A DNA stretch of 64,000 bases, taken from assembly GCF_030287445.1 (NCBI RefSeq), contig NZ_JASVWB010000002.1:1302001-1366000 (forward strand). The letters run 5' to 3'. Position numbers and translations under genes: made by a program. The notes under the pieces were generated by a model. It was not told the origin of the DNA. It worked only from the letters and a program-made list of their open reading frames with translations, and did no database searches. This DNA is from Streptomyces sp. ALI-76-A. GTDB taxonomy: Bacteria; Actinomycetota; Actinomycetes; Streptomycetales; Streptomycetaceae. This document shows positions 1 to 9,287 of the stretch, piece by piece; the stretch's first letter is position 1, and each line of letters starts with the position of its first letter.

Positions 1-462
1 TCGGTCGCCGGTTCCGGGGTTTCCAATGCCCGTGTCCTTCCCAGTCGTTCGACGGACGGTCTGATGTGTGCGGTGGGCGCGTCCAGCGCGCGGTGACCGC
101 CCCAGTCAACTCCGCCGCGTACCCGTCGCGCCACCCGGTGTGACGAGGAGGCCGATTCGGGGTAAGGGCCACGCGCGCGTTGCCCGCACCGAGCGGTCCG
201 TGCGGGAAGGCCACGCTTCCGCCACCGACCGCGACCGGGAGAGGGCGGCGGGCGCCTTCTCGGGCGGGGGCCCGCCGAGCGGGCACACCGGTTCGGGCAG
301 CCGTGCGTGCGAGGGGTACGGGGGTGTCGTCGACGACGGTGAGCGGACCGCCCACCGGTTTGCCGGGCGCGATGGCCCGCGTCCAGGGCGTGGGTGGAGG
401 AAGCACCCAGCACCGGCCGGCGTCCACTGCGTCCAGGGCCGCCGCCACCCTTGGGCGTCCCG
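1..462. other. No gene recognised at left edge
   Basis: Open frames here are short, overlap on both strands and show no family motif. The stretch lies downstream of the minus-strand acyl-CoA synthetase, whose TGA is at 463-465, so it probably contains 3' flanking sequence. I see no convincing hairpin, promoter or RNA gene. Confidence 0.4.
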
Positions 463-2016
463 TCACACGGGCCGGGCGCGCCCCTGCCAGTACGGGTCCC
501 GCAGCCGCCGCTTGTAGAGCTTGCCGTTGGGGTCGCGGGGCATCTCGGCGACGAAGTCGACGCTCTTGGGCCGCTTGTACCCGGCGAGCCGCTCGGCGCA
601 GTGGCCGAGGAGCGCGGCGGCGAGGGCGGGGCCGGGCTCATGGCCGGGCGCCGGTTCGACGACGGCCTTGACCTCCTCGCCCCAGTCGTCGTGCGGGATG
701 CCGAAGGCGGCGGCGTCGGCGACGGCGGGGTGGGCGAGCAGGGCGGACTCGATCTCGGCCGGGTAGATGTTGACCCCACCCGAGATGATCATGTCGATCT
801 TGCGGTCGCGCAGGAACAGGTAGCCGTCCTCGTCCAGGTGACCGAGGTCGCCGACGGTGAAGAAGTCACCGATACGGTTCTTCCGCGTCTTGGCCTCGTC
901 CTTGTGGTAGGAGAAACCGCCGGTGTTCATCTTCAGGTACACGGTGCCGAGTTCGCCCGGAGGGAGCCGGTTGCCGTCGTCGTCGAAGATCGCGAGTTCG
1001 CTGATCGGCCAGGCCTTGCCGACGGTGCCCGGCTTCTTCAGCCAGTCCTCGGCGGTGGCGAAGGCACCGCCGCCCTCGCTGGCCGCGTAGTACTCCTCCA
1101 CGCAGTGGCCCCACCAGTCGATCATGGCCCGTTTGACGTGGTCGGGGCAGGGGGCGGCGCCGTGGATGGCGTGGCGCATGGAGGAGACGTCGTAGCGCGC
1201 CCTGACGTCGTCCGGCAGCGCCAGCAGGCGGTGGAACTGGGTCGGGACCATATGGGTGTGCGTGCACCGGTGGGTGTCGATGAGACGGAGCATCTCCTCG
1301 GGCGTCCACTTGTCCATCAGCACCAACTGGTGGCCGATGTGCAGGGACGCGCCCGCGAACTGGAGGACGGCGGTGTGGTAGAGCGGCGAGCAGACGAGGT
1401 GCACGTTGCCGTCGAACGGACGGATGCCGAAGATGCCGAGGAAGCCGCCGAGGTACGCCTCCTCGGGCGGCTTGCCGGGCAGCGGGCGCCGGATGCCGCG
1501 CGGGCGGCCGGTGGTGCCCGAGGTGTAGTTCATGACCCAGCCGAGGGTGCGGTCGGCGGGCGCCGACTCCGGCTGCCCGTCGAGGAGTTCGGCGTACGGC
1601 CGGAAGCCCTCGACGGTGCCGACCGCGTATCGGTGGGTGGCGGGCAGGCGGGCCTCGTCGGCGGCGTGACGGGCGGGGCCGGCGAAGCGTTCGTGGGCGA
1701 GGAGCACCTTGGCGCCCGAGTCGGACACGATCCACGCGATCTCGGGGCCGACGAGGTGGTGGTTGACGGGGACGAGGTAGAAGCCGGCCTGACTGGCGGC
1801 GAGGTAGGCGGCGAAGAACTCCGGGCCGTTGGGCAGCACGACCGCGAAGGCGTCGCCCCGTTCCAGTCCGGCGGCGCGCAGGCCGTGGACGAGACGGTTG
1901 GCGGCGGCGTGCAGACGTCCGGCACTCCACTCGGCGCCGTCGGGGGCGACCATGACCGTGCGGTCGGGATCCTGGACGGCCTGGGCCCAGAAACCGACGG
2001 GAGGTGTGCTGGTCAC
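463..2016 (-). CDS. Acyl-CoA synthetase (AMP-forming, FadD-type)
   Basis: A 517-residue ANL-superfamily ligase that should activate a carboxylic acid to its CoA thioester through an acyl-adenylate. The ATP-binding P-loop YTSGTTGRPRG is at about residues 164-174. The later motif GDLGHLDEDGYLFLRDRK and the hinge ISGGVNIYPAEIE follow near residues 400-435, and the C-terminal catalytic lysine sits in DPNGKLYKR. The GTG start at 2016 was chosen because it overlaps the TGA of the upstream nitronate monooxygenase gene as GTGA, which implies translational coupling. Upstream in-frame codons run through the neighbour in another frame and are not part of the protein. The sequence resembles mycobacterial FadD proteins of the FadD4 kind. 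The substrate is not deducible; pairing with a nitronate monooxygenase suggests degradation of an unusual acid. Confidence 0.9.
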   Translation of the reverse strand: MTSTPPVGFWAQAVQDPDRTVMVAPDGAEWSAGRLHAAANRLVHGLRAAGLERGDAFAVVLPNGPEFFAAYLAASQAGFYLVPVNHHLVGPEIAWIVSDSGAKVLLAHERFAGPARHAADEARLPATHRYAVGTVEGFRPYAELLDGQPESAPADRTLGWVMNYTSGTTGRPRGIRRPLPGKPPEEAYLGGFLGIFGIRPFDGNVHLVCSPLYHTAVLQFAGASLHIGHQLVLMDKWTPEEMLRLIDTHRCTHTHMVPTQFHRLLALPDDVRARYDVSSMRHAIHGAAPCPDHVKRAMIDWWGHCVEEYYAASEGGGAFATAEDWLKKPGTVGKAWPISELAIFDDDGNRLPPGELGTVYLKMNTGGFSYHKDEAKTRKNRIGDFFTVGDLGHLDEDGYLFLRDRKIDMIISGGVNIYPAEIESALLAHPAVADAAAFGIPHDDWGEEVKAVVEPAPGHEPGPALAAALLGHCAERLAGYKRPKSVDFVAEMPRDPNGKLYKRRLRDPYWQGRARPV

Positions 2017-3122
2017 TGGCCGCTCCTTCCGGCGACGCGGTTGACGCGGTCGACGGCTCGCTCGAAGCTGCTGGTGAGGTCGTCGAAGACGGCCCGCACG
2101 CTGCGTTCGCTGGTCATCCGTCCGACGATCTGGCCGACGGGTGTTCCCAGCAGCGGTTCGACCTCGTACTTCTGGATGCGGGAGACCGCGTCGGCGACCA
2201 GCAGCCCCTGCAACGGCATGGGCAGCGTGCCGGGCCCGTCGGGGTCGTCCCAGGCGTCGGTCCACTCGGTGCGCAGCTGCCGGGCGGGCTTCCCGGTGAG
2301 GGCGCGGGAGCGGACGGTGTCGCCGGAGCCGGCCGCGAGCAGCTTGCGGGTGAGGGCGGACGAGTGGAGGTCGGCCTCCGTGGTGGTCAGCCACAGGGAG
2401 CCCAGCCACACCCCCTGGGCGCCGAGCGCGAAGGCCGCCGCGACCTGCTGCCCGCTGCCGATGCCGCCGGCGGCCAGCACGGGCAGCGGATCGACGGCCT
2501 CGACGACCTCGGGCGTGAGCACCATGGAGGCGATCTCGCCGGTGTGGCCGCCGGCCTCGTAGCCCTGGGCGACCACGATGTCGATGCCCGCCTCCTGGTG
2601 CTTGCGGGCGTGCCGGGCGCTGCCCGCGAGCGCGGCGACGAGCACGTCCTGGTCGTGGGCGCGGGCCACCACGTCGGCGGGCGGGGAGCCGAGCGCGTTG
2701 GCGAGCAGCCGGATCGGATAGTCGAAGGCGACGTCGAGCTGGTTGCGGGCGACCTGCTCCATCCATCCGGTGATGCGCCAGCCGGAGGCCTCGCCCTCGG
2801 CGAGTTCGGGCACCCCGTGCTTGGCGAGGGTGTCCTGGACGAACTGCCGGTGTCCCGCGGGGATCATCGCCTCGATGTCGGCCTCGGTGACCCCTTCCAC
2901 CTTCCTCGCGGGCATGACGACGTCGAGGCCGTACGGCCTGCCGTCGACGTGCGCCTCGATCCAGTCGAGGTCGCGCCTGAGGTCGTCGGGGGCGGTGTAG
3001 CGGACCGCGCCGAGCACGCCGAAGCCGCCCGCCCGGCTGATGGCCGCGGCGACGGCGGGGAACGGCGTGAAGCCGAAGACGGCGTGCTCGATTCCCAGTG
3101 TCCTGCTCAGCTCCGTCTGCAT
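2013..3122 (-). CDS. Nitronate monooxygenase family protein
   Basis: A 369-residue FMN-binding TIM-barrel protein of the nitronate monooxygenase (2-nitropropane dioxygenase) family. It shows the family segment AQGYEAGGHTG at about residues 190-200, with the histidine proposed to act as base, followed by VLAAGGIGSGQQVAAAFALGA for FMN phosphate binding. The length is normal. ATG at 3122 is the first in-frame start after the divergent promoter region, although no good Shine-Dalgarno sequence is visible. It is first in a two-gene minus-strand operon with the acyl-CoA synthetase (4-base overlap). Members also act in beta-oxidation-like side reactions, so the true substrate is open. Confidence 0.85.
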   Translation of the reverse strand: MQTELSRTLGIEHAVFGFTPFPAVAAAISRAGGFGVLGAVRYTAPDDLRRDLDWIEAHVDGRPYGLDVVMPARKVEGVTEADIEAMIPAGHRQFVQDTLAKHGVPELAEGEASGWRITGWMEQVARNQLDVAFDYPIRLLANALGSPPADVVARAHDQDVLVAALAGSARHARKHQEAGIDIVVAQGYEAGGHTGEIASMVLTPEVVEAVDPLPVLAAGGIGSGQQVAAAFALGAQGVWLGSLWLTTTEADLHSSALTRKLLAAGSGDTVRSRALTGKPARQLRTEWTDAWDDPDGPGTLPMPLQGLLVADAVSRIQKYEVEPLLGTPVGQIVGRMTSERSVRAVFDDLTSSFERAVDRVNRVAGRSGQ

Positions 3123-3228
3123 GGGCGCAGGATGCCGCAGTCCTCCGGACGACGGAAGAGGTTTCCTGATGCTCCGTCAGATTTTTCGGAACCGGCCCGC
3201 CCCGTTGACACGCCGCACGGCCTGACCC

Positions 3229-3269
3229 GAAAGTTTCACAGCGCACGGTGATCCCGGAAAGATACTTTC
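3229..3269. promoter_or_regulatory. Two GAAA...TTTC inverted repeats, possible operators
   Basis: GAAAGTTTC at 3229-3237 and GAAAGATACTTTC at 3257-3269 are both palindromic and sit about 20 bases apart. They lie in the divergent intergenic region between the nitronate monooxygenase (start 3122) and the serine hydrolase (start 3290). A TTGACA hexamer is at 3205-3210. The placement suggests a repressor site for the serine hydrolase gene. Sugar-phosphate or cell-wall-sugar regulators (RpiR/MurR type) are one guess only. Confidence 0.35.
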
Positions 3270-3289
3270 AGGCAGCGGGAGGTTCACCC

Positions 3290-5077
3290 ATGACCGAGGA
3301 CGCGGGCGGCAAGGCCCCGGACGGACGCGGACCGAGCCGGCGTCAACTGGGCCGAAGAGCGCTGGCCCTGGGCGGCGCGCTCGCCATCGCCCCCTTCCCG
3401 GCCGGACCGGCGCCCGCCGCCACACGGTCCGCGCGCCCCACGCTGCGCCGCGGCTCCCCGGAACGCGCCGGCCTGCTCCCCGCCCACCTGCGCCAACTGG
3501 TCACCGACGCCGAGGCGTTCCTCGCCCCTTCCCCCAGGCGTCCCTGGTACGCGGGCGCCGTGCTGCTCGCCGGACGGGGCGGCACCGTGGCGCTGCACCA
3601 GCCGATCGGCATGGCGGTGCGCTACCAGGCGTACGACGAGAAGACCGACACGGGCGTCGAGTTCCCGGCCGACCGGCAGATCCCCATGGCCGAGGACACC
3701 GTCTTCGATCTCGCCTCGGTGTCGAAGCTGTTCACCTCGATCCTCGCCGTCCAGCAGATCGAGCGGGGCGCGCTGGAGCTGGAGGGAAAGGTCGCCGGGT
3801 ACCTCCCGGACTTCGGCGCGGCGGGCAAGCAGGACATCACGATCCGTCAGCTGCTCACCCACACCTCGGGTTTCCGCGCCTGGATCCCGCTGTACAGCGC
3901 GCCGACGTACGAGGAGAAGCTGCGGCTCGTCTGGAACGAGGCCCCCCTCAACGCGCCCGGCTCCACGTACCTCTACTCGGACCTCAACCTGATCTCGCTC
4001 CAGCTGGTGCTGGAGCGGATCACGGGACGCCGCCTGGACACCCTCCTCCACGACGAGGTCACCGGGCCGCTCGGGCTGCGACACACGCGCTACAACCCGC
4101 CCGCGTCCTGGAAACCGCGGATCGCGGCCACGGAGGACGCCCGCAAGCCCTGGTCCGGTCTGGACCGCGGGCTGGTGTGGGGCGAGGTGCACGACGAGAA
4201 CGCCTTCAGCCTCGGCGGAGTCGCGGGCCACGCGGGCGTCTTCTCCGACGCCTGGGACCTGGCCGTGCTCGCCCGGACGCTGCTCAACGGCGGCGTCCAC
4301 GGCCGGGCCCGCGTCCTGCGCCCGGAGTCGGTGGAGCTGATGTTCACCGACTTCAACACCGCCTTCCCCGGCGACGAGCACGGCCTCGGCTTCGAGCTCC
4401 ACCAGCACTGGTACATGGGCGCGATGGCCACTCCGCGCACGGCCGGCCACACCGGCTTCACCGGCACCTCGCTGGTCCTCGACCCGACCACCGACTCGTT
4501 CCTGGTCGTGCTCGGCAACTCCGTGCATCCGGTGCGCACCTGGCGGTCCGGCTCCGCGCCCCGGGTGGCCGCCGGGAACGCCCTGGCGCGTGCCGTCGCG
4601 GTACGCCCCGCGCACGGACGTGCCGCGTGGTTCTCGGGCATGGCGAGCGCCACGAGCGCCACCCTCACCCTGCCCGCCCTCGACACGTCCGCGGGCGGAG
4701 CGCGGTTGCGCTGTGCCGTGTGGTGGGACATCGAGCAGGCGGACGTGCTCGTCCTGGAGGCCACGACGGACGGGGGCGAGAGCTGGCAGCCGGTGCCGTT
4801 CACGACGAAGCGGCCCGGTGAGCCGGCGCGACCGCACCCGGCGGGCACGGCCACCGGCTGGTCGGGGCGGGTGTGGCACCGCCTCACGGCCGCGCTGCCG
4901 GCCGCGAGCCGGGTGAGCGTGCGCTGGAGGTACGCGACCGACCGGCTGTACGTCGGCCGCGGCGCCTACGTCGACGGACTGCGCGTCGAGGCGGCGGACG
5001 GTGTCCTCTTCGACGAGGCACGCCCGGCCGACTCGGCGCGGATCGAGACGGCGGGCTGGACGGCATCCGCCGACTGA
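3290..5077 (+). CDS. Tat-exported beta-lactamase-family serine hydrolase
   Basis: A 595-residue protein with a twin-arginine signal (SRRQLGRR, residues 16-23), then a hydrophobic Ala-rich stretch ending near AAT. The catalytic domain of the class C beta-lactamase/penicillin-binding type covers about residues 55-420, with nucleophile and lysine in SVSK (143-146), a YSD motif in LYSDLN, and HTGFTGTS as the third motif. The C-terminal 150 or so residues form a separate beta-rich domain (VWWDIEQADVLVLEATTDGGE), likely a carbohydrate- or immune-globulin-like module. The ATG at 3290 follows GGGAGG at good spacing; an in-frame GTG at 3248 lacks one. Family members include amidases and esterases acting on cell-wall fragments. 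Such a role fits export and the palindromic operators but is not shown. Confidence 0.85.
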   Translation: MTEDAGGKAPDGRGPSRRQLGRRALALGGALAIAPFPAGPAPAATRSARPTLRRGSPERAGLLPAHLRQLVTDAEAFLAPSPRRPWYAGAVLLAGRGGTVALHQPIGMAVRYQAYDEKTDTGVEFPADRQIPMAEDTVFDLASVSKLFTSILAVQQIERGALELEGKVAGYLPDFGAAGKQDITIRQLLTHTSGFRAWIPLYSAPTYEEKLRLVWNEAPLNAPGSTYLYSDLNLISLQLVLERITGRRLDTLLHDEVTGPLGLRHTRYNPPASWKPRIAATEDARKPWSGLDRGLVWGEVHDENAFSLGGVAGHAGVFSDAWDLAVLARTLLNGGVHGRARVLRPESVELMFTDFNTAFPGDEHGLGFELHQHWYMGAMATPRTAGHTGFTGTSLVLDPTTDSFLVVLGNSVHPVRTWRSGSAPRVAAGNALARAVAVRPAHGRAAWFSGMASATSATLTLPALDTSAGGARLRCAVWWDIEQADVLVLEATTDGGESWQPVPFTTKRPGEPARPHPAGTATGWSGRVWHRLTAALPAASRVSVRWRYATDRLYVGRGAYVDGLRVEAADGVLFDEARPADSARIETAGWTASAD

Positions 5078-5314
5078 CGGCCGCGCCGCGCGCGGGCCGG
5101 GGCGCGGACGGGCGCCGACGCCGGAGCGGTGCCGGGACCGGAGCTGGCGCCGGAACGGTGCCGGAACCGGAACGGTGCCGGACCGGAGGGTGCCGGAACC
5201 GGAGCCAGGTCCGGAGGCGGAAGCGGGAGCCGTGGACTCAGCCACCCAGCCCCTCCGCCACGGACACCGAACCGGCCCTCAGCCACCCAGCCCCTCCGCC
5301 ACGGACACCGGCCC
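5078..5314. repeat. Intergenic tandem repeats (CCGGAAC-rich and 41-base period)
   Basis: From about 5120 to 5215 the sequence is built of variations on GGTGCCGGAACCGGA. Next, a 33-base block at 5237-5269 is repeated exactly at 5278-5310 (period 41 bases) and abuts the stop codon of the oxidoreductase at 5315. No gene is supported here. The region separates two convergent genes and could carry the terminators, but no clean hairpin stands out. Confidence 0.7.
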
Positions 5315-6904
5315 TCAGTCGGCGAGCACCTCACCCTCCAGTACGGCCATCGCCGCGTTGTGCCCCGGCACCCCGCTGACGCCGCCCCCGCGCACGGCAC
5401 CCGCTCCGCAGAGCAGCACGTTCGCGTGCCCGGTCTCCACACCCCAGCGGCCCGTGTCCTGCTGGGCGTACGGCCAGGCGAGCTCCCGGTGGAAGATGTT
5501 GCCGCCGGGCAGGCGCAGGTCCCGCTCCAGGTCGAGGGGGGTCTTCGCCTCGATGCAGGGCCGTCCGTCCGCGTCGGTCGCCAGGCAGTCGGTGAGCGGC
5601 TCGGCGAGGTGGGCGTCCAGCTGGGCGAGGGTCGACTTCAGGAGGGCGTCGCGTACGGCGTCGTTGTCCCGTTCGAAGAGCCGGGCGGGGGTGTGCAGGC
5701 CGAAGAGTGTCAGGGTCTGGTAGCCCTGTTCGACGAGGTCGGGACCGAGGATCGTCGGGTCGGTGAGCGAGTGGCAGTAGATCTCGGAGGGCGGGGCGAC
5801 GGGCAGTTCGCCGGACGCGGCCTGGGCGTGGGCGGTGGCCAGCTGCTGGTAGCCCTCGGCGATGTGGAAGGTGCCGGAGAACGCCTCGCGCGGGTTCACC
5901 GCGTCGTCGCGCAGTCGCGGCAGCCGCTCGAGGAGCATGTTCACCTTGAGCTGGGCGCCCTCGGCGGGGGCCGGCGGCCGGTCGCCGGTGAGCCTGGCCA
6001 GTTCCTGCGGGGAGGCGTTCACCAGGACGTGGCGGGCGGCCACGACCCCCTCGCTGTCACCCGTCCGGTAGGCGACCTCGGCGGTGCGGCCGTCCGTGTC
6101 GATCCGCACGGCCTCGTGCCCGGTGGCCAGGACCGCGCCCGCCGCGCGCGCCGCCGCGGCCAGGGCGTCGGTGAGGGCTCCCATGCCGCCCACGGGCACG
6201 TCCCAGGCGCCGGTGCCACCGCCGATGACGTGGTAGAGGAAGCAGCGGTTCTGCCGCAGCGTGGGGTCGTGAGCGTCGGCGAACGTCCCGATGAGGGCGT
6301 CGGTGAGGACCACGCCCCGCACCAGGTCGTCGCTGAAACGGTCCTCGACGGCCACCCCGAGCGGTTCCTCGAACAGGGCCCGCCACGCCTCCTCGTCGTC
6401 CACGCGGCGGCGCAGCTCGTCGCGGGTGGGCAGCGGCTCGGTCAGCGTCGGGAAGACCCGCTGGGCGACGCGGCCGGTCATGCCGTAGAACCGCTGCCAG
6501 GCCTCGTACTCGCGCTCCCCGCCGGTGAGCCGGGCGAACGCCTCCCGGGTGCGCCGCTCGCCGCCGCCGACCAGGAGTCCGGTCGGCCGGCCGTCGCGCT
6601 CGACGGGGGTGTACGACGAGACGGTCCGGGTGCGGACCCGGAAGGTCAGGCCGAGATCACGCACGATCTTCTTCGGCAACAGGCTGAGCAGGTACGAGTA
6701 GCGCGACAGCCGTGCGTCCACGCCGGTGAACGGACGGGTGGAGACGGCGGCGCCGCCCGTGCGGTCCAGCCGCTCCAGGACCAGGACGGAGCGTCCGGCC
6801 CGGGCCAGGTAGGCGGCGGCGACGAGGCCGTTGTGGCCGCCGCCCACGATGACGGCGTCGTACGTCCGGTGTCCCTCGTGTGCAGGCATGGTTCTTGGTA
6901 ACAC
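5315..6904 (-). CDS. FAD-dependent oxidoreductase, phytoene dehydrogenase / PYROXD2-like
   Basis: A 529-residue flavoprotein. The N-terminal Rossmann motif VIVGGGHNGLVAAAYLARAG (residues 19-38) binds the ADP part of FAD and is followed by VLVLERLDRTGGA. The C-terminal FAD motif LLCGAGAVRGGGVSGVPGHNAA is typical of phytoene-desaturase relatives. Full length with no membrane segment. No carotenoid genes are adjacent, so I do not call it crtI; the PYROXD2-type subgroup of unknown substrate fits better. The start is uncertain between GTG at 6904 and ATG at 6889, and neither has a strong ribosome site. Confidence 0.85.
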   Translation of the reverse strand: MLPRTMPAHEGHRTYDAVIVGGGHNGLVAAAYLARAGRSVLVLERLDRTGGAAVSTRPFTGVDARLSRYSYLLSLLPKKIVRDLGLTFRVRTRTVSSYTPVERDGRPTGLLVGGGERRTREAFARLTGGEREYEAWQRFYGMTGRVAQRVFPTLTEPLPTRDELRRRVDDEEAWRALFEEPLGVAVEDRFSDDLVRGVVLTDALIGTFADAHDPTLRQNRCFLYHVIGGGTGAWDVPVGGMGALTDALAAAARAAGAVLATGHEAVRIDTDGRTAEVAYRTGDSEGVVAARHVLVNASPQELARLTGDRPPAPAEGAQLKVNMLLERLPRLRDDAVNPREAFSGTFHIAEGYQQLATAHAQAASGELPVAPPSEIYCHSLTDPTILGPDLVEQGYQTLTLFGLHTPARLFERDNDAVRDALLKSTLAQLDAHLAEPLTDCLATDADGRPCIEAKTPLDLERDLRLPGGNIFHRELAWPYAQQDTGRWGVETGHANVLLCGAGAVRGGGVSGVPGHNAAMAVLEGEVLAD

Positions 6905-6976
6905 GGGGTGATCCGGGTCGGCCAGAGGTGAGCCGCACCTGGGTCAGTGCCCCGGAGTGTCGCCCCGGCCCGGCGG

Positions 6977-9220
6977 TCAGGGGCCGCCCGTCGCCCGCTG
7001 CTGCCGCAGCACCGCCACCCTGCGGTACAGCTCGACGGCCTCCGCGCCCCGCCCGAGCTGTTCCAGACAGTGGGCCTCGTCGTTGCGGCTGGCGAGGGTG
7101 TCGGGATGGTCGGCGCCCAGGACCCGCTCCCGGGCGGCGGCCACCCGGCGGTACTCGGCCAGCGCGTCGCTCCAGCGGCCGAGCCAGCCGAGGCCGACGG
7201 CGACCTCGCGGCGGCTGACCAGGGTGTCCGGGTGGTCGGGGGCGAGGACTCGCTCCCGGATAGCGCACACGTCACGGGCCTCGGCGAGTGCCTCCTCCCA
7301 GCGGCCGAGGCGGCCGAGGTTGACGCCGAGGCCGTGCCGGGCGCGCAGTGTCTCGGGGTGGGCGGGGCCGTGGACGCGGGTGCGGTCGTCGATCAGCTCG
7401 CGGTAGAGCTGGAGTGCCTCGGAGCTGCGGCCGAGGCGGCCGAGGCTGATACCGACCTCGTAGCGGGCGGCGAGGGTGTCGGCGTGGTCGGCGCCGAGGG
7501 CCTGGGCGCGGGCCTCGGCGACGTCGCGGTAGGTCCGCAGGGCCTCCGGCCAGCGGCCCAGCTGGCCGAGCGCGTAGGCGACCTCGTAGCGGGTGACCAG
7601 CGTGTCGGGGTGGTGCGGGCCGAGCACCCGGGCGCGGGCGTCCGCCACCTCGCAGGCCATCCGGTACGAGTCCTCCAGCCGGCCGAGCCTGCTGAGGTTG
7701 AAGGCGAGGTTGTGGCGGCAGCGCAGGGTGTCGGGGTGGTCGGCGCCCATGGTGCGCTCGCGGGCGGCGAGCACCGAGTTGTACACCTGGTGGGCGTCGA
7801 AGTGGCGCCCCAGCTGGCCGAGGACGTAGGCCATCTCCTGGCGGGCGGCGAGCGTGTCGGGGTGGTCCGGGCCGAGGGCGATGCTGCGGGCGCGGGCGAC
7901 GTGCTTGTACTCGCGCAGGGCGTCGGCGGCGCGACCGGTGCGGCTGTAGGTGAAGGCGACCTCGTAGCGGCTGGCGAGGGTGTCGGGGTGGTCGGGGCCG
8001 AGCAGGTGTCCGCGTTCGGCGGCGACCGCGCGGTGAACCTCGCCGGCCTCGGCCCAGCGGCCGAGCCGCCCCAGGCTGAGCCCGGCGTTGTGCCGTCCGG
8101 CCAGGGCGGTGACGGCCTGCGGGGAGGGGGCGGGCGGTGTGTCGGGGACGGGTTCCTCGGGCCGGCCGCCGGGCGGGCGCGGGATCCACTCGCCGGTCAG
8201 TCCCGCTCCCGCGTCGGGAGGTGCGCCGAGGCCGAGGCCGGCGCCGGTGGCCTTGTGGCCGGTGGTCATGCCCCGGGTCCAGGACGGCAGGCGGGTCTCG
8301 CGGGACGGCACCGGCTCGGGCGGGCGCAGCGTGGGCCGCGGGCTGACCACGGTGGGTACGTACACCGGTGTGGCGCGGCCCGCGCTGATCCGGCGGCCCA
8401 GCTCGCGGGCGTCGTGGGGGCGTTGCCCGGGATGCTTGGCGAGCAGGTCGAGGATGACCTGTTCCAGGTATTCCGGCAGATCGGCGCGGTGGCTGCGCGG
8501 TGGGCGGGGAGGTGTGTCGCGGTGGCCGACGAGGATCGCCCAGGCGTCGCCGAGGTCGAAGGGGGGTGCCCCGGTGGCGATCTCGTAGAGCACGCAGCCC
8601 AGCGAGTACAGGTCGCTGCGCTGGTCGACCTCGGTGCCGCTGATCTGCTCGGGGGACATGTAGTGCGGGGTGCCCATGGCGATGCCGGTGCCGGTGAGAC
8701 GCGAGGTGAAGCCGATGTCGTGGCCGAGGCGGGCGATGCCGAAGTCGCAGATCTTCACGGTGCCGTCGGTCAGCCGCACGATGTTCGCGGGTTTCAGGTC
8801 GCGGTGCACGATGCCCTGCTGGTGGGTGTAGGCGAGGGCGGCGGCGACCTGGTCGGCGATCTCGACGACGTCGGACACGGGCAGCGGATGCTGTTTGTTG
8901 TCCTCCAGGACCTGGCTGAGGTTGCGGCCCTCCAGGAGTTCCATGACGAGGTAGAGAAGGCCGTCGGACTCGCCGAAGTCGTGGACGACGGTCACGCCGC
9001 GGTGCTGGAGGGCGGCGGCCACCCGCGCCTCGCGCCGGAACCGTTCCCTGAGGACCTGGGTGAAGGACTGGTCGTGGTGCCCGCCCAGCGGCTTGAGGCA
9101 CTTCACGGCGACCTGCCGGCCCAGCGACTCGTCGCGCGCCCGCCACACCTCGCCCATACCGCCGCGCCCGATCACGTCGAGCAGCCGGTACCGGCCCTGG
9201 ATCAGTCTGCTGTCCCCCAT
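6977..9220 (-). CDS. Ser/Thr protein kinase with C-terminal TPR array
   Basis: A 747-residue cytosolic kinase. The Hanks-type domain spans about residues 10-275: glycine loop GRGGMGEVW, VAVK lysine, catalytic HRDLKPAN, DFG metal motif, and GTPHYMSPEQ in the activation segment. A Pro-rich linker (about 275-385) follows. The rest consists of about eight 42-residue repeats, each carrying a GxDHPDTLxxRxE signature and LGxLGR, the kinesin-light-chain type of TPR. There is no transmembrane helix or PASTA domain, unlike PknB, so the TPRs probably act as the sensor or partner-binding platform. ATG at 9220 starts the conserved MGDSRLIQGRYRL; the longer frame upstream reads into the spacer and the neighbouring gene. 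Confidence 0.93.
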   Translation of the reverse strand: MGDSRLIQGRYRLLDVIGRGGMGEVWRARDESLGRQVAVKCLKPLGGHHDQSFTQVLRERFRREARVAAALQHRGVTVVHDFGESDGLLYLVMELLEGRNLSQVLEDNKQHPLPVSDVVEIADQVAAALAYTHQQGIVHRDLKPANIVRLTDGTVKICDFGIARLGHDIGFTSRLTGTGIAMGTPHYMSPEQISGTEVDQRSDLYSLGCVLYEIATGAPPFDLGDAWAILVGHRDTPPRPPRSHRADLPEYLEQVILDLLAKHPGQRPHDARELGRRISAGRATPVYVPTVVSPRPTLRPPEPVPSRETRLPSWTRGMTTGHKATGAGLGLGAPPDAGAGLTGEWIPRPPGGRPEEPVPDTPPAPSPQAVTALAGRHNAGLSLGRLGRWAEAGEVHRAVAAERGHLLGPDHPDTLASRYEVAFTYSRTGRAADALREYKHVARARSIALGPDHPDTLAARQEMAYVLGQLGRHFDAHQVYNSVLAARERTMGADHPDTLRCRHNLAFNLSRLGRLEDSYRMACEVADARARVLGPHHPDTLVTRYEVAYALGQLGRWPEALRTYRDVAEARAQALGADHADTLAARYEVGISLGRLGRSSEALQLYRELIDDRTRVHGPAHPETLRARHGLGVNLGRLGRWEEALAEARDVCAIRERVLAPDHPDTLVSRREVAVGLGWLGRWSDALAEYRRVAAARERVLGADHPDTLASRNDEAHCLEQLGRGAEAVELYRRVAVLRQQRATGGP

Positions 9221-9287
9221 GCTCCTGCGACCGCCCCCGTCGTCACCGCACTCCGACCTCCCCTGTCCTGTCCAGTATGGCGAGCGG

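Noticed and set aside
394..2562. A 722-codon plus-strand open frame opposite the acyl-CoA synthetase
   Set aside because: It is a shadow frame: Gly/Val/Asp-rich composition, no ribosome site, and the minus strand encodes clear ANL-ligase motifs.
3284..5245. A 653-codon minus-strand open frame
   Set aside because: Antisense to the Tat-exported hydrolase, which has full motifs and a good ribosome site.
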